The translations under genes were made by a program, and so were the position numbers. Positions 1-7,390 of a stretch of 64,000 nt of DNA are shown piece after piece. Numbering within the stretch: position 1 is the first letter of the stretch; each line of letters begins with the position of its first letter. The stretch lies in IMG/VR virus record IMGVR_UViG_3300020170_000001, positions 1 through 64,000 of that record; one strand, written 5' to 3'. A model generated the notes under the pieces. It was not told where the DNA came from. It ran no database searches and saw nothing but the letters and a program-made list of their open reading frames with translations. This DNA comes from a virus.

Positions 1-124
1 TGTTGACGCGCACTGGCAGGGCCGCTGGCGGGCAGCCGTGGCCAAGGAAGGGGGTTCTAGCGGATGGGGGGTCTAGCAGGCGCTGAGGGCGTTCAGGGGG
101 GTCGCTCTTGGGGACGACAAGAAA

Positions 125-155
125 GCGCCGCTAGGACGAATCGTCCTAGCGGCGC
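125..155 (-). terminator. Rho-independent terminator hairpin
   Basis: A near-perfect palindrome with a 13-bp stem (GCGCCGCTAGGAC and its complement) and a 5-nt loop lies 36 bp downstream of the minus-strand gene ending at 191. Positions 1-124 to its left show no gene that I can support. Confidence 0.75.
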
Positions 156-190
156 AAGGGGGGGTCGGGAAGCAAGGAGGATAGAGGGCC

Positions 191-409
191 TCAGAGGTAG
201 CGGTTGATGACCACCTGCGAACTAGGGGGGATGTCCAGGTCGGCCAACGGGAACCAACCGGAGTCGGCAAGCGGATTGCCGACGTCGATCATCGCGCCCT
301 GAACGCCATTGCGGGCGCTGAGGAACGCGACGCAGCCGAGAGCTCCGTCAGGGGTAGCGATGTCCACAAGGGTCTCACGGGCAATGAGCGCCTCTCCGAG
401 ATTGATCAC
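191..409 (-). CDS. Hypothetical protein, 72 aa
   Basis: Unrecognised small protein with a GTG start at 407-409 and a GAGGAGC ribosome site just upstream. The sequence is mixed and soluble with no membrane segment or Cys motif. It is the last gene of the leftmost minus-strand run and is followed by the hairpin at 125-155. Function unknown. Confidence 0.6.
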   Translation of the reverse strand: MINLGEALIARETLVDIATPDGALGCVAFLSARNGVQGAMIDVGNPLADSGWFPLADLDIPPSSQVVINRYL

Positions 410-455
410 GCGATGCTCCTCAGGTATACGGGCGTAAGCGGCCGACGGTGGTGAT

Positions 456-674
456 TTATCGCTTACCCATCCCGTATACGCGGCAGTAACGGTAGGAATC
501 CTCCATGAACGCGGCGCTGTGTGCAGCCGCGATTGCGTAGCGGTCGGTGATAACGATCTGCAATGAGTCCGATTCGCCCGCCGGAAAGAATTCGGCGTTG
601 GCGTCCATCTCTCGGGCAGCCTCGACGTTCATTGCCTTTTTGTGATCAGTTGCTGCGCGACGAGAGGTCGACAT
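456..674 (-). CDS. Hypothetical protein, 72 aa
   Basis: Unrecognised protein with a basic N-terminus (MSTSRRAATDHKK) followed by an acidic and hydrophobic part. The ATG is preceded by the local conserved leader TCGACCCCGGA-N6-AGGGAGC, which also precedes about nine other starts in the first 6.6 kb. The leader decides this start. Confidence 0.65.
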   Translation of the reverse strand: MSTSRRAATDHKKAMNVEAAREMDANAEFFPAGESDSLQIVITDRYAIAAAHSAAFMEDSYRYCRVYGMGKR

Positions 675-720
675 GTCAGGCTCCCTTGGCGTCCGGGGTC
701 GATGTGGTGACGGGAAGAAT

Positions 721-755
721 CGGCCGGTTCCCCCGGATCATGAAGGAACCGGCCG
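721..755 (-). terminator. Terminator hairpin overlapping a gene end
   Basis: An 11-bp perfect stem (CGGCCGGTTCC and its complement) with a 13-nt loop overlaps the stop of the 44-aa gene at 738-872. It would end transcripts from the right. Confidence 0.6.
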
Positions 756-872
756 GAGAGCAATCTCAGCGTTCAGAGCCTTGCCGTAGTCGCTGCCAGG
801 CCGCACGTTCGTATAGGCCTGGCGAAGCTCCGCAAGCGACCACGTGGCGAGCCACTCGGCAAGGTGCGTCAC
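738..872 (-). CDS. Small protein, 44 aa
   Basis: This short reading frame starts at GTG 870-872, overlapping the stop of the next upstream gene (GTGA). A GGGGAGGCGCT ribosome site lies directly before it. The product (MTHLAEWLATWSLAELRQAY...) looks helical and amphipathic. The overlap, ribosome site and codon use support it. Function unknown. Confidence 0.55.
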   Translation of the reverse strand: MTHLAEWLATWSLAELRQAYTNVRPGSDYGKALNAEIALRPVPS

Positions 873-1108
873 AGCGCCTCCCCGATCGGCACGGACGTCG
901 GGAGAACCGGCTGGCACTCGCCAGGGCTGAGGTAGACGTGCCAGACGCCGTCGATCTTCAGGAGGGCCGATTTCGGGTAGTGCTTCTCATTGACTGCCGC
1001 GCAGTGGTTGCACAACGACGTGCGAGGGGTGCAGTGGCAGCGCTCCTCACACGCGGGGCAGTTGAACATGAACCCGACCTCGTGCGGGTACGCGAGGTGA
1101 ACTGTCAT
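869..1108 (-). CDS. Small Cys/His-rich protein, 79 aa
   Basis: The start is ATG 1106-1108, placed by the conserved leader TTGACGGACTCCGGAAGGCAGGG upstream (quoted in parts: TTGACGGACTCCGG, then AAGGCAGGG). A TTG 30 nt earlier would begin inside the leader. The product has CPACEERCHC and CNHC, an arrangement suggesting a structural zinc site, and an internal VWHVYLSP segment. No family recognised. Confidence 0.65.
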   Translation of the reverse strand: MTVHLAYPHEVGFMFNCPACEERCHCTPRTSLCNHCAAVNEKHYPKSALLKIDGVWHVYLSPGECQPVLPTSVPIGEAL

Positions 1109-1143
1109 GGGGTGACCCTGCCTTCCGGAGTCCGTCAACGCAA

Positions 1144-1509
1144 CTACCTCATGGATAGCTCGCCGTATGGTGTGCCTGCAACTGTCCCCGCGTGCAATGT
1201 GTCACACACTATCGGGCCTGCGTGTGGCCGCTTGGTGTGCCGTCGGCTTAGACCGTGAGCGCGTTTTCCCACTGTCCAATGAGTACTAGCGCCGCGAGAT
1301 CGGACTTTGGGTCGAATAGCTCCGCCAGAGATGTCCGGTTCGACGCCGACGCCAACGATTTCGGGGTGGAGGGCGGTCAGGAAGGCACGTTTAACGGCCC
1401 TGGTGCGGCCGTAAGCGCGCGATACCCCGGTTTCCGTACTCGGGTATACCCCCAGGGCTGAACGGCGCACAGCAGGCACGTCGATCTGAAATCCGGTATC
1501 CGACGTCAT
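1144..1509 (-). pseudogene. Unknown gene, possibly frameshifted
   Basis: From ATG 1507-1509 the first ~60 codons have strongly coding-like third positions (MTSDTGFQIDVPAV... to ...HPEIVGVGVEPD). After about 1330 the frame turns into an Arg/His-rich low-quality sequence. The +1 frame over the same DNA instead reads SLAELFDPKSDLAALVLIG and stops at a natural end near 1255. A frameshift or sequencing error is the simplest reading. The extent is therefore uncertain. Confidence 0.4.
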
Positions 1510-1587
1510 GGGGTGTTCCAAGCCGCGACGTCCATCCTGTCCGGTTTCCCGCCGACCCGGCAGTCACATGGGGTCGAGCACACGAAA

Positions 1588-1618
1588 GCGACCCCCGGAC
1601 CAATGGTCCGGGGGTCGC
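1588..1618 (-). terminator. Strong terminator hairpin
   Basis: A perfect 14-bp GC-rich stem (GCGACCCCCGGACC and its complement) with a 3-nt loop lies 18 bp downstream of the gene ending at 1637. Confidence 0.8.
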
Positions 1619-1636
1619 GTGGGGCGTTCGGGAGGA

Positions 1637-2128
1637 TCAACGGTCAAGCTTGACCGTCATCACCACAGGTTCGTCGAGGTCGGCAATGACATCGCCCGCG
1701 CGCAGACTGACATGCCAGTCGCTCATGGTGTTCCGGAAGTGCAGGGCGGAAAAGGCATCCGAAAACTCAACGTCGCATTCTCCGTCGGCAGTGTCCCCGT
1801 GGACCGTGTACCCACTCAGGCGACCGAGCATCATGATCGATTCCATTGTTGCGGGAATGCGCTGCTCGTAAGCGTCGGCACTCATGGGGTTTCCTTCCAG
1901 GGGAGAGACAACATCGACAATTACGTCCCACTCAGACGCAGGAACAACACGACCGTTTCCGTCGGACTGAGTGTGCTCCGTGACCACGATGGGCAGGCCA
2001 CGCGACCAGACCTCTTGCTTGTCTAGGAAATCGCGCACGTTTTCAAGGCCACCGTAGACGAGGCTCGATTCTCGCGAGTGTGCTCCGCCCGGAACCATTC
2101 GGGTCCAGTCGACTCGATACTGTGCCAT
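1637..2128 (-). CDS. Hypothetical protein, 163 aa, possible fusion
   Basis: Unrecognised protein starting at ATG 2126-2128 with a GGAGATG ribosome site, adjacent to the upstream gene's stop. An in-frame ATG at 1883-1885 has its own copy of the local start leader (CTGGAAGGAAACCCCATG), so an 82-residue C-terminal product (MSADAYEQRIPATM...) may also be made. The two halves may once have been separate genes. Function unknown. Confidence 0.6.
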   Translation of the reverse strand: MAQYRVDWTRMVPGGAHSRESSLVYGGLENVRDFLDKQEVWSRGLPIVVTEHTQSDGNGRVVPASEWDVIVDVVSPLEGNPMSADAYEQRIPATMESIMMLGRLSGYTVHGDTADGECDVEFSDAFSALHFRNTMSDWHVSLRAGDVIADLDEPVVMTVKLDR

Positions 2129-2129
2129 G

Positions 2130-2627
2130 TCACATCTCCGTCACGCGGCTGGCACGGTCGGCCTCCTGGCTCGCGAACCATCGGGCTTCCCGCCTTTGCT
2201 CGGCGGTAAGCGTGGTGAGGTAGGTGCGCCACTCAGCCGCACGCCGCAGCGACCCTAGAAACGCTTTCCGGTCGCCCACGGATCGGGCGACTCGCGCGGC
2301 CCGGAGGGCCCTTCGTGCCGCATCGTTGGCGTATTCGGACGTCGATCGGAACATCGTGAACCAGTAGCGCTCGCCATCCAACCGCGAGCCACATCCCTCG
2401 CACTGCGTCATGCTGAACCCCAGATAATCGCAGTCACAGCCTTCCCCGCGGTCGGCCTCCGTGCAGTTCTCGCGGTGTTCGCCGCCCATGGCGGGGGTGT
2501 AGCCGAACGTCAGCAGTGCCCACGGCTCCGGCTCTCCGGGTTCACGTTCCGGCACATCGCCGTTCGCGTGCGCGAGCATGCAATCCGTGCAGACGCTAAT
2601 CAGGCCGATGTCCTCTGTGCTGCGCAT
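2130..2627 (-). CDS. Cys-rich hypothetical protein, 165 aa
   Basis: The N-terminal half has CTDCMLAH, CDCDY and CEGCG motifs that could bind zinc. The C-terminal half is helical and rich in Arg and Ala. The ATG is preceded by TTGACTCCGGA-N6-GAGGGAGC, the local conserved leader. A 31-bp element shared with the 8.3-kb region lies 45 bp upstream and may be its promoter. Function unknown. Confidence 0.65.
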   Translation of the reverse strand: MRSTEDIGLISVCTDCMLAHANGDVPEREPGEPEPWALLTFGYTPAMGGEHRENCTEADRGEGCDCDYLGFSMTQCEGCGSRLDGERYWFTMFRSTSEYANDAARRALRAARVARSVGDRKAFLGSLRRAAEWRTYLTTLTAEQRREARWFASQEADRASRVTEM

Positions 2628-2671
2628 GAGCGTGCTCCCTCGTGGTCCGGAGTCAAAATGGGTCTGGCACC

Positions 2672-2702
2672 AATGTACGTCGGGCCATCACGGGCGGCAT
2701 CG
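2672..2702 (-). repeat. 31-bp element, copy 1, upstream of a minus-strand gene
   Basis: The minus strand here is identical over 31 bp to the plus strand at 8273-8303. Both copies point toward a gene start: 45 bp before the 2627 start here and 76 bp before the 8380 start there. The shared core ends in GACGTACATT, so it may be a promoter or operator. Confidence 0.6.
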
Positions 2703-2717
2703 GCCGAACAGTCAGAT

Positions 2718-2745
2718 GGCCTGGTATCCGCTCGGATACCAGGCC
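2718..2745 (-). terminator. Terminator hairpin
   Basis: A perfect 12-bp stem (GGCCTGGTATCC and its complement) with the loop GCTC lies 14 bp downstream of the gene ending at 2760. Confidence 0.75.
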
Positions 2746-2759
2746 GTAGGCGACAGGGG

Positions 2760-3092
2760 TTACTTGGCTACGGGGGTGATCGTATCGAGGACACGACCTG
2801 TCCAATCGCGGATCTCGCCGAATTGCTGGAATGACGTCCATGCGTCTTGGATCGGCGGACGGCTTCCGATCGCGTTGAGCTCGAAAAGGGCGCACACGGT
2901 CCCGTAGGCGTAGCCGAACGCGGACGCACGGCCGGAGTCCTTGACGTCTCCTCCGGCATCCTGCCAACCCCACACGTAGGAAATCGCCTGCCCGTGCAGC
3001 AACTCGACCTTCTCAAGTTTTGCGGGGGACTCGATCAGGGCACGCGCGGCGTTGAAACGCTCGGCACACTGTGAAAAAAAGTCGATGGCCAT
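2760..3092 (-). CDS. Hypothetical protein, 110 aa
   Basis: Soluble, mostly helical protein (MAIDFFSQCAERFNAARAL...). The ATG follows the leader TTTGACCCTG-N9-AAGGGAGC. Its leader and first five codons (MAIDx) are duplicated 285 bp upstream, beyond the AT-rich gene at 3095-3355. Function unknown. Confidence 0.65.
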   Translation of the reverse strand: MAIDFFSQCAERFNAARALIESPAKLEKVELLHGQAISYVWGWQDAGGDVKDSGRASAFGYAYGTVCALFELNAIGSRPPIQDAWTSFQQFGEIRDWTGRVLDTITPVAK

Positions 3093-3094
3093 AG

Positions 3095-3355
3095 CTAGGC
3101 TCCCTTGTGTTGCAGGGTCAAATTGTCGGTATTGACATTAAAGGTAGCAGCTTGCTTAGGGCTGGTCTTCCGATACTTTCGAGTTCTAGACGTATTTACA
3201 TTAGTGAATAGAAGAAATTCGATCCGAACCTCTTCAGTATTCGTTATGGTTCCGTCACCGTTGAATATCGTAACCTTGTAAGTGTTTTTGTAGGCAGCCC
3301 GTTGAGTACCATCTGCCATAATGACGGTTCCGTCGATACTTTCGATAAGTTTCAT
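3095..3355 (-). CDS. AT-rich inserted gene, 86 aa
   Basis: Unrecognised protein rich in Lys, Asn and Thr (MKLIESIDGTVIMADG...), in visibly AT-richer DNA than its neighbours. No ribosome site of its own is seen. Its ATG overlaps the stop of a 7-codon relic (MAIDLL then TGA) that follows a second copy of the downstream gene's leader. This implies insertion into or next to a duplicated gene start, and translation coupled to the relic. Confidence 0.6.
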   Translation of the reverse strand: MKLIESIDGTVIMADGTQRAAYKNTYKVTIFNGDGTITNTEEVRIEFLLFTNVNTSRTRKYRKTSPKQAATFNVNTDNLTLQHKGA

Positions 3356-3362
3356 AATAGCA

Positions 3363-3405
3363 AGTCGATGGCCATTGCTGGGGCTCCCTTGTGTCTCAGG
3401 GTCAA
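3363..3405 (-). repeat. Duplicated leader and gene start, second copy at 3078-3124
   Basis: On the minus strand both copies read TTGACCCTG, then CACAAGGGAGCC, then ATGGCCATCGACTT. They flank the AT-rich gene at 3095-3355 as direct repeats. The right copy encodes only MAIDLL before a stop. Confidence 0.75.
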
Positions 3406-3414
3406 TCGGGAAGG

Positions 3415-3768
3415 TCAGGCGGGGATGTATTCCAGTGCCAACTCAGCGCCCAAGACTCGCATGTACGGGTCGGATTCCTCGCACGCGACGTTGCCAGTGC
3501 TGCCGATGAGTTCCGCATCCGTACTGTTGGAGAGCGTGAACAGGCAAACTACGAAGAGCGGCCCTTCGTATGGGAAGCTTCCCTCGTAGGCCTCCGTTTC
3601 CGGCTCAATCGAAACGAAGTAGGGCCCGGACGTGAGGCGCTCTTCGGCCGCAGCGAGCTGCCGCGCGCCGTTGATGCGGCCTTGCTCCTCCGTCTCGGTT
3701 GTCGGGTCATACGACGAGGGCGCGTTCTCGTAAAAGAACCGTTCGGCTTCCGTCAGTGTGCTGGTCAT
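3415..3768 (-). CDS. Hypothetical protein, 117 aa
   Basis: The start at ATG 3766-3768 is chosen because GGGATTCGAG precedes it. An ATG 12 nt earlier lacks a ribosome site. The product (MTSTLTEAERFFYENAPSS...) is acidic with a helical N-terminus and a beta-rich middle (GPYFVSIEPE, PLFVVCLFTL). Function unknown. Confidence 0.55.
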   Translation of the reverse strand: MTSTLTEAERFFYENAPSSYDPTTETEEQGRINGARQLAAAEERLTSGPYFVSIEPETEAYEGSFPYEGPLFVVCLFTLSNSTDAELIGSTGNVACEESDPYMRVLGAELALEYIPA

Positions 3769-3871
3769 CTCGAATCCCATCGGCGCACGGATCAGGGGGT
3801 GTCACCCAAGCATGCCCCGCGGTGAAACCGTCGACATCGCCTGATCGAACGATGTCGGGTCACCTGATCGT

Positions 3872-3946
3872 TTAGTTGCCGCGGGTGCGACCGATGACAC
3901 CCGCGGCGATGAACAGGCAGAAGAGAGTCCACGCAGCAACCGCCAT
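3872..3946 (-). CDS. Single-pass membrane micropeptide, 24 aa
   Basis: The ATG overlaps the stop of the upstream gene (TGATG at 3948-3944). The product is essentially one hydrophobic segment (AAWTLFCLFIAAGVIG) followed by RTRGN, which would leave the basic end in the cytoplasm. A hairpin (CGACATCG and its complement, 3832-3857) follows. The length makes this tentative. Confidence 0.45.
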   Translation of the reverse strand: MAVAAWTLFCLFIAAGVIGRTRGN

Positions 3947-4416
3947 CACTGCCACTCCGCGAGGCGTTTTTCGAGTTCGGCCACAGTCGCCTCTTGTGAC
4001 CGGAGGAGTGTTGCTGTCGCGTCGCGTTCCGCGCGTGCGCTATCCATCTCATTGTTGAGCCTGGCGCGCTCCGCAAGACGCAGAACTTCTGGATTCGCGT
4101 CGATGTGGTCCTGTACGGCCGCCGCGATCGCGGCCACCATGGCAGCGGAGTAGAAATCCGGCGCATCCGTCCCTTGCGGGCGCTTTGACAGGCGCGGGCG
4201 CGTGCTGTCGTCGACGGCCACACGCCCAGTGGCATCGACGACAAAAAACACCATTCCGATGTACTCCTGCTCGCGGTAGACCAACGCTGGTGTTTCATCG
4301 TTGATGTGCGCCGGGCCGGATTCGTCACCGACGGTGACCGCAACGCGAGCCGTCATGCGTACCTTGCCGAATTTTGTGGTCAACACGATGTCTCTCGGGA
4401 AGCTCATCCAAGCCAT
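3946..4416 (-). CDS. Hypothetical protein with C-terminal coiled coil, 156 aa
   Basis: An N-terminal beta-rich part (about residues 1-70) is followed by a long helical segment that probably forms a coiled coil (LRLAERARLNNEMDSARAE... to ...ATVAELEKRL). The ATG has GAGGAAAGG about 9 nt upstream. It ends in a 1-nt overlap with the 24-aa membrane peptide. Function unknown. Confidence 0.6.
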   Translation of the reverse strand: MAWMSFPRDIVLTTKFGKVRMTARVAVTVGDESGPAHINDETPALVYREQEYIGMVFFVVDATGRVAVDDSTRPRLSKRPQGTDAPDFYSAAMVAAIAAAVQDHIDANPEVLRLAERARLNNEMDSARAERDATATLLRSQEATVAELEKRLAEWQ

Positions 4417-4467
4417 GTCAGTTGGCCTTTCCTCGCGGCGGGTGGCGTTTCGGATGCCGTGAGGTGA

Positions 4468-4860
4468 CTAGGCCTCGTCGTCATCCTCGAAACTGTCCTC
4501 GTCATCGAAGAATTCCGACGCATTGCTGTTCTCAGGCAAGTAGTACTTCCCGAGCAGCCACGCAATGTGACTGTCGCCGTTTGTGATGATCAGTTCACGG
4601 ATGAGGAGCCGGACCAATTCGGGCGAATCTTTGGTTGCCTCGACGATCCATTCGTCGATTTGGTTGAGGATCTGTTCGCCGATCTGCTCTGCGAACGTGG
4701 ATTCGCGGTCCTCGTCGGACATCGCGAGGTACTCAGACAGCGTGACGTCGGACTCCTTCACGACCTGCCGGACGACGGACTCCACCCAACTGTGCGGAAT
4801 TTGATCGTTGTCGAGCACGAGCGTGTAGTGACGAACGAAGTAAGCCGCGATCTCTGACAT
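4468..4860 (-). CDS. Hypothetical acidic protein, 130 aa
   Basis: Helical protein with a very acidic C-terminal tail (FFDDEDSFEDDDEA), a feature of some DNA mimics or partner-binding tails. The ATG follows the local leader TTGACCCCG-N5-GGAAGGG. Function unknown. Confidence 0.65.
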   Translation of the reverse strand: MSEIAAYFVRHYTLVLDNDQIPHSWVESVVRQVVKESDVTLSEYLAMSDEDRESTFAEQIGEQILNQIDEWIVEATKDSPELVRLLIRELIITNGDSHIAWLLGKYYLPENSNASEFFDDEDSFEDDDEA

Positions 4861-4957
4861 GGCAGGTACCCTTCCGAAACGGGGTCAAGGGGTGTGGATC
4901 AATAGTGCGACAGTTTGTGTGCGGGGACATCAGCCGTTCGTCCGACGATGGGGTCGG

Positions 4958-5248
4958 CTACTCCGCCAGGATGCGCGGCGTTCCCGGCTTGCGGACGGTG
5001 CGGATCGACTCCACCTCGTACTCGGGAAGGTGGCGAGCCTGAACCGGACCGGCGGGCAGATTGTTGCTACCGGGCCACGTGTTGATGCCGTCCGAGACCG
5101 AACCATCCCGAGCAATGTAGATGGTGCGGAGCTTCCGTAGCGCGTCGGCCCGGTCGTATCCGCGGGAGTACGTAAGCACCGTCGCAGGCTTAGCGTCGGC
5201 AGCGCGGGTGTTGTAAGCCGAGAGAACGATGCGATACGTGTAGTACAT
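4958..5248 (-). CDS. Hypothetical protein, 96 aa
   Basis: ATG 5246-5248 is selected by the leader GACCCCGGAAGGCAGGG 5 nt upstream. The longer frame starting at 5314 would read through that leader. The product begins MYYTYRIVLSAYNTR and resembles small alpha/beta phage proteins. Function unknown. Confidence 0.6.
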   Translation of the reverse strand: MYYTYRIVLSAYNTRAADAKPATVLTYSRGYDRADALRKLRTIYIARDGSVSDGINTWPGSNNLPAGPVQARHLPEYEVESIRTVRKPGTPRILAE

Positions 5249-5325
5249 GGTCCCTGCCTTCCGGGGTCGCTGCGGTGTTGACCCAACTATGCTCGCGTCG
5301 AATCGCCGTAGCATCGGCTGTTCGG

Positions 5326-5511
5326 TCAGTCGACGATCAACTGTTCGACTGACACGCCGTTGTCCGCGAGGAAGGTCACCAGGTCGGCTAGGTTCGTGAA
5401 TCGGGCGACGAACACGAGATCACGCTCCACCGTGAACGTTGTGCCCGCCGGATCGGCGGTTATCCGCAGATGCCGATCCGGCGAGTACATGACCGTCGGA
5501 TGAATTGCCAT
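5326..5511 (-). CDS. Hypothetical protein, 61 aa
   Basis: Small protein (MAIHPTVMYSPDRHL...) whose ATG overlaps the upstream gene's stop (TAATG at 5513-5509), so it is translationally coupled. Beta strands followed by one helix (LADLVTFLADNG) are likely. Function unknown. Confidence 0.6.
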   Translation of the reverse strand: MAIHPTVMYSPDRHLRITADPAGTTFTVERDLVFVARFTNLADLVTFLADNGVSVEQLIVD

Positions 5512-5792
5512 TAGCCCACGTCGGCCAACGGATCACAGTCGCAATCCGCGCCCACGATGGCCACGCCAATTCGTTCAGACGCCTCTGCCGAGAGCTTCGC
5601 CTGCGCCGCTTCCGTGTAGGGCCCAATCGTGACGGTTTCGATGATCTCGCGGGAAACACAATCCCGTATCTGCAATTCGGCGTAGAGACCGCCATCGCGC
5701 CAAACGACAACCCAGGCAGAATGATCGCCACCGTGGATGCTCTTTGCCGTCGGCGCGACCCCTGTGTAACGCCATGTCAAGAGATTGACCAT
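5511..5792 (-). CDS. Hypothetical protein, 93 aa
   Basis: ATG 5790-5792 follows GATCGGGAGGCAGGG, a variant of the local leader that also contains the stop of the upstream gene. The product starts MVNLLTWRYTGVAPT and ends with an acidic GADCDCDPLADVG tail. Function unknown. Confidence 0.6.
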   Translation of the reverse strand: MVNLLTWRYTGVAPTAKSIHGGDHSAWVVVWRDGGLYAELQIRDCVSREIIETVTIGPYTEAAQAKLSAEASERIGVAIVGADCDCDPLADVG

Positions 5793-5808
5793 GCGCCCTG
5801 CCTCCCGA

Positions 5809-6099
5809 TCAGTAAACGGTGAACGCATGCGGCTTGCCCGCGGGTCGTTCATTCGACAGGCGGCGCTGCCCCATGACCACAAAGTTCGCGCTGTTGACGA
5901 ATTGCTGCACGTGCCGGGAGCACGACTGCCGACGAACCGGCTCGGCGTCCGCGATCGCTACACCGTCGGTTGCCGGACGCAGGTCGAACGAGGCGGACGC
6001 GGCCTTGACGCATTGGCGATTGTTTCCGTCGCAGCGGCGGTGCCGGAAATCGAGACGCGCGTAGCGCTCCGAAACCGTGCCGATCCAGTTTGTGGGCAT
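5809..6099 (-). CDS. Hypothetical basic protein, 96 aa
   Basis: ATG 6097-6099 is set by the leader TTGACTCCGGAAG-N5-GGAGAGC. The product (MPTNWIGTVSERYARLDFR...) is basic with scattered Cys and His (RRCDG, RQCVK, SCSRH), compatible with a small metal or nucleic-acid binding fold. Function unknown. Confidence 0.6.
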   Translation of the reverse strand: MPTNWIGTVSERYARLDFRHRRCDGNNRQCVKAASASFDLRPATDGVAIADAEPVRRQSCSRHVQQFVNSANFVVMGQRRLSNERPAGKPHAFTVY

Positions 6100-6276
6100 G
6101 TGAGCTCTCCATTCTTCCGGAGTCAAGGCCGTGCGTGCAGTGAATCGGTGAAGCCTTCGTCGTTGTTCGATTTGCTCGGCACGGAAACCGTCCGGGTCGC
6201 TGTTCAGGATTGACGCGCGGTCAGCGTGAAACCGTTGTCTCGATCTCCGCGGATTCGAAACCGTTGCCGGCTGCCC

Positions 6277-6561
6277 TCACCTTCCGGTCCAGCCCATTCG
6301 GTTGAAGATCCGGCCGGCCGCAGCGAGGTCCCTTTCGATGCTGTCGAGGTTCGCGCGCAGGTCGTTGCTCTGCTCCATCTCGTCTTTCAGATGGGACACG
6401 ATCGACTCCATGACGGTCATCAACTCGGCGAAGGTCTCCGGTCGCCGACCCATGCCGCCGTGCGGGAGCGCGATGGCCGGCGCGCTGCCGATGATCGCGT
6501 TGACGATCCTTTTCTGGGCGTCGGTGAGCGGCGCGGATACGGTGGTGGCGGTCTCGTCCAT
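6277..6561 (-). CDS. Hypothetical helical protein, 94 aa
   Basis: Largely helical protein (MDETATTVSAPLTDAQK...) with a probable coiled coil (MESIVSHLKDEMEQSNDLR). The ATG follows CTCTGGAAGGACG, the degenerate end of the local leader series. Function unknown. Confidence 0.65.
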   Translation of the reverse strand: MDETATTVSAPLTDAQKRIVNAIIGSAPAIALPHGGMGRRPETFAELMTVMESIVSHLKDEMEQSNDLRANLDSIERDLAAAGRIFNRMGWTGR

Positions 6562-6646
6562 GTGGACTCGTCCTTCCAGAGTCTCCTACGTGCTGACGTT
6601 CACCAGTCTGCCCCGCACTGAAACCGTGTCGCATCGGCTGAACGGC

Positions 6647-7009
6647 CTATGCGGGATGGGTCGAATCGGTAGAGCAGAGCGCGCAGTGGAAGCCGAGACC
6701 GATGGCCTCGCGATGCGCCTGGTGACCGAGCAAGGCTTCTTCCTCGCTGTCGTAACCCTGGATCTCATCCCACGGTGAGTTGTCGAGACGAATCGCGGTG
6801 CCGAACAACCGTGAGCGATCGATGCCAGGGCAGACGAAACCGAGGTAGACGGTCGCGAGGGTCGCGGGATGATCATTCAGCGTGACGGTGTCCCGGCAGA
6901 GGGTTCGGTCCCGCTCGTAGAGCGCGCCCCACTCCTCGACGCTGATCGGATTTCCCAGCGGATCATAGTAAAAGTGATCGGGGTCGAATCCGTTGGCGAT
7001 GCTGGTCAC
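6647..7009 (-). CDS. Hypothetical protein, 120 aa
   Basis: The GTG at 7007-7009 overlaps the stop of the upstream membrane gene (GTGA). Longer upstream sequence in this frame is Arg-rich shadow of that gene. The product (TSIANGFDPDHFYYDPLG...) ends in FHCALCSTDSTH, a possible Cys/His pair. Function unknown. Confidence 0.6.
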   Translation of the reverse strand: MTSIANGFDPDHFYYDPLGNPISVEEWGALYERDRTLCRDTVTLNDHPATLATVYLGFVCPGIDRSRLFGTAIRLDNSPWDEIQGYDSEEEALLGHQAHREAIGLGFHCALCSTDSTHPA

Positions 7010-7254
7010 TGGTCGACCGTGTTGCGAATCCGTGCGGCGCTCCGCTGCTTTCGCGCGATCAAGGTGATGCCGACGACGGTTGGCAGGATCGTCACGGCGA
7101 ACGCCGCGTTGTCCGCCCATTCGGAGTGGATGTGAGCTGCACGCAACAAGGTCAACGAGTACGCGCAAGAGGCTGAGCTCCCGCCGGCGAGCCAGCCCAG
7201 CCAGAACACGGGATTCTTGATCCAACTCCGCGAGCTAGTACTTCGTGTCGACAT
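7006..7254 (-). CDS. Small membrane protein, 82 aa, two TM segments
   Basis: Two hydrophobic segments are visible: PVFWLGWLAGGSSASCAYSL (about residues 15-34) and AAFAVTILPTVVGITLIA (about 51-68). The C-terminal tail is basic (RKQRSAARIR). A TTCACG-N17-TACTGT promoter-like pair lies just upstream of the ATG, leaving a very short leader. Function unknown. Confidence 0.55.
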   Translation of the reverse strand: MSTRSTSSRSWIKNPVFWLGWLAGGSSASCAYSLTLLRAAHIHSEWADNAAFAVTILPTVVGITLIARKQRSAARIRNTVDQ

Positions 7255-7336
7255 ACCAGCGACAGTAGCCGGGTACTAGCATTCCGTGAACACAAAGCCG
7301 CACAGCCCGTGCGGGTGACTCGGTGTCTGATCCGCT

Positions 7337-7390
7337 ACCGTGAGATCTTCCGTGATGGTGTACGGAGGAAGGTTCAGATCCTCACACGGT
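7337..7390. ncRNA. Structured element of unknown function
   Basis: In the 217-bp gap between two minus-strand genes the sequence can fold as ACCGTGAG paired with CTCACACGGT (2-nt bulge), enclosing TCTTCCGT paired with ACGGAGGA. It could be transcribed from either strand. It is not recognised as a known riboswitch. Confidence 0.3.
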
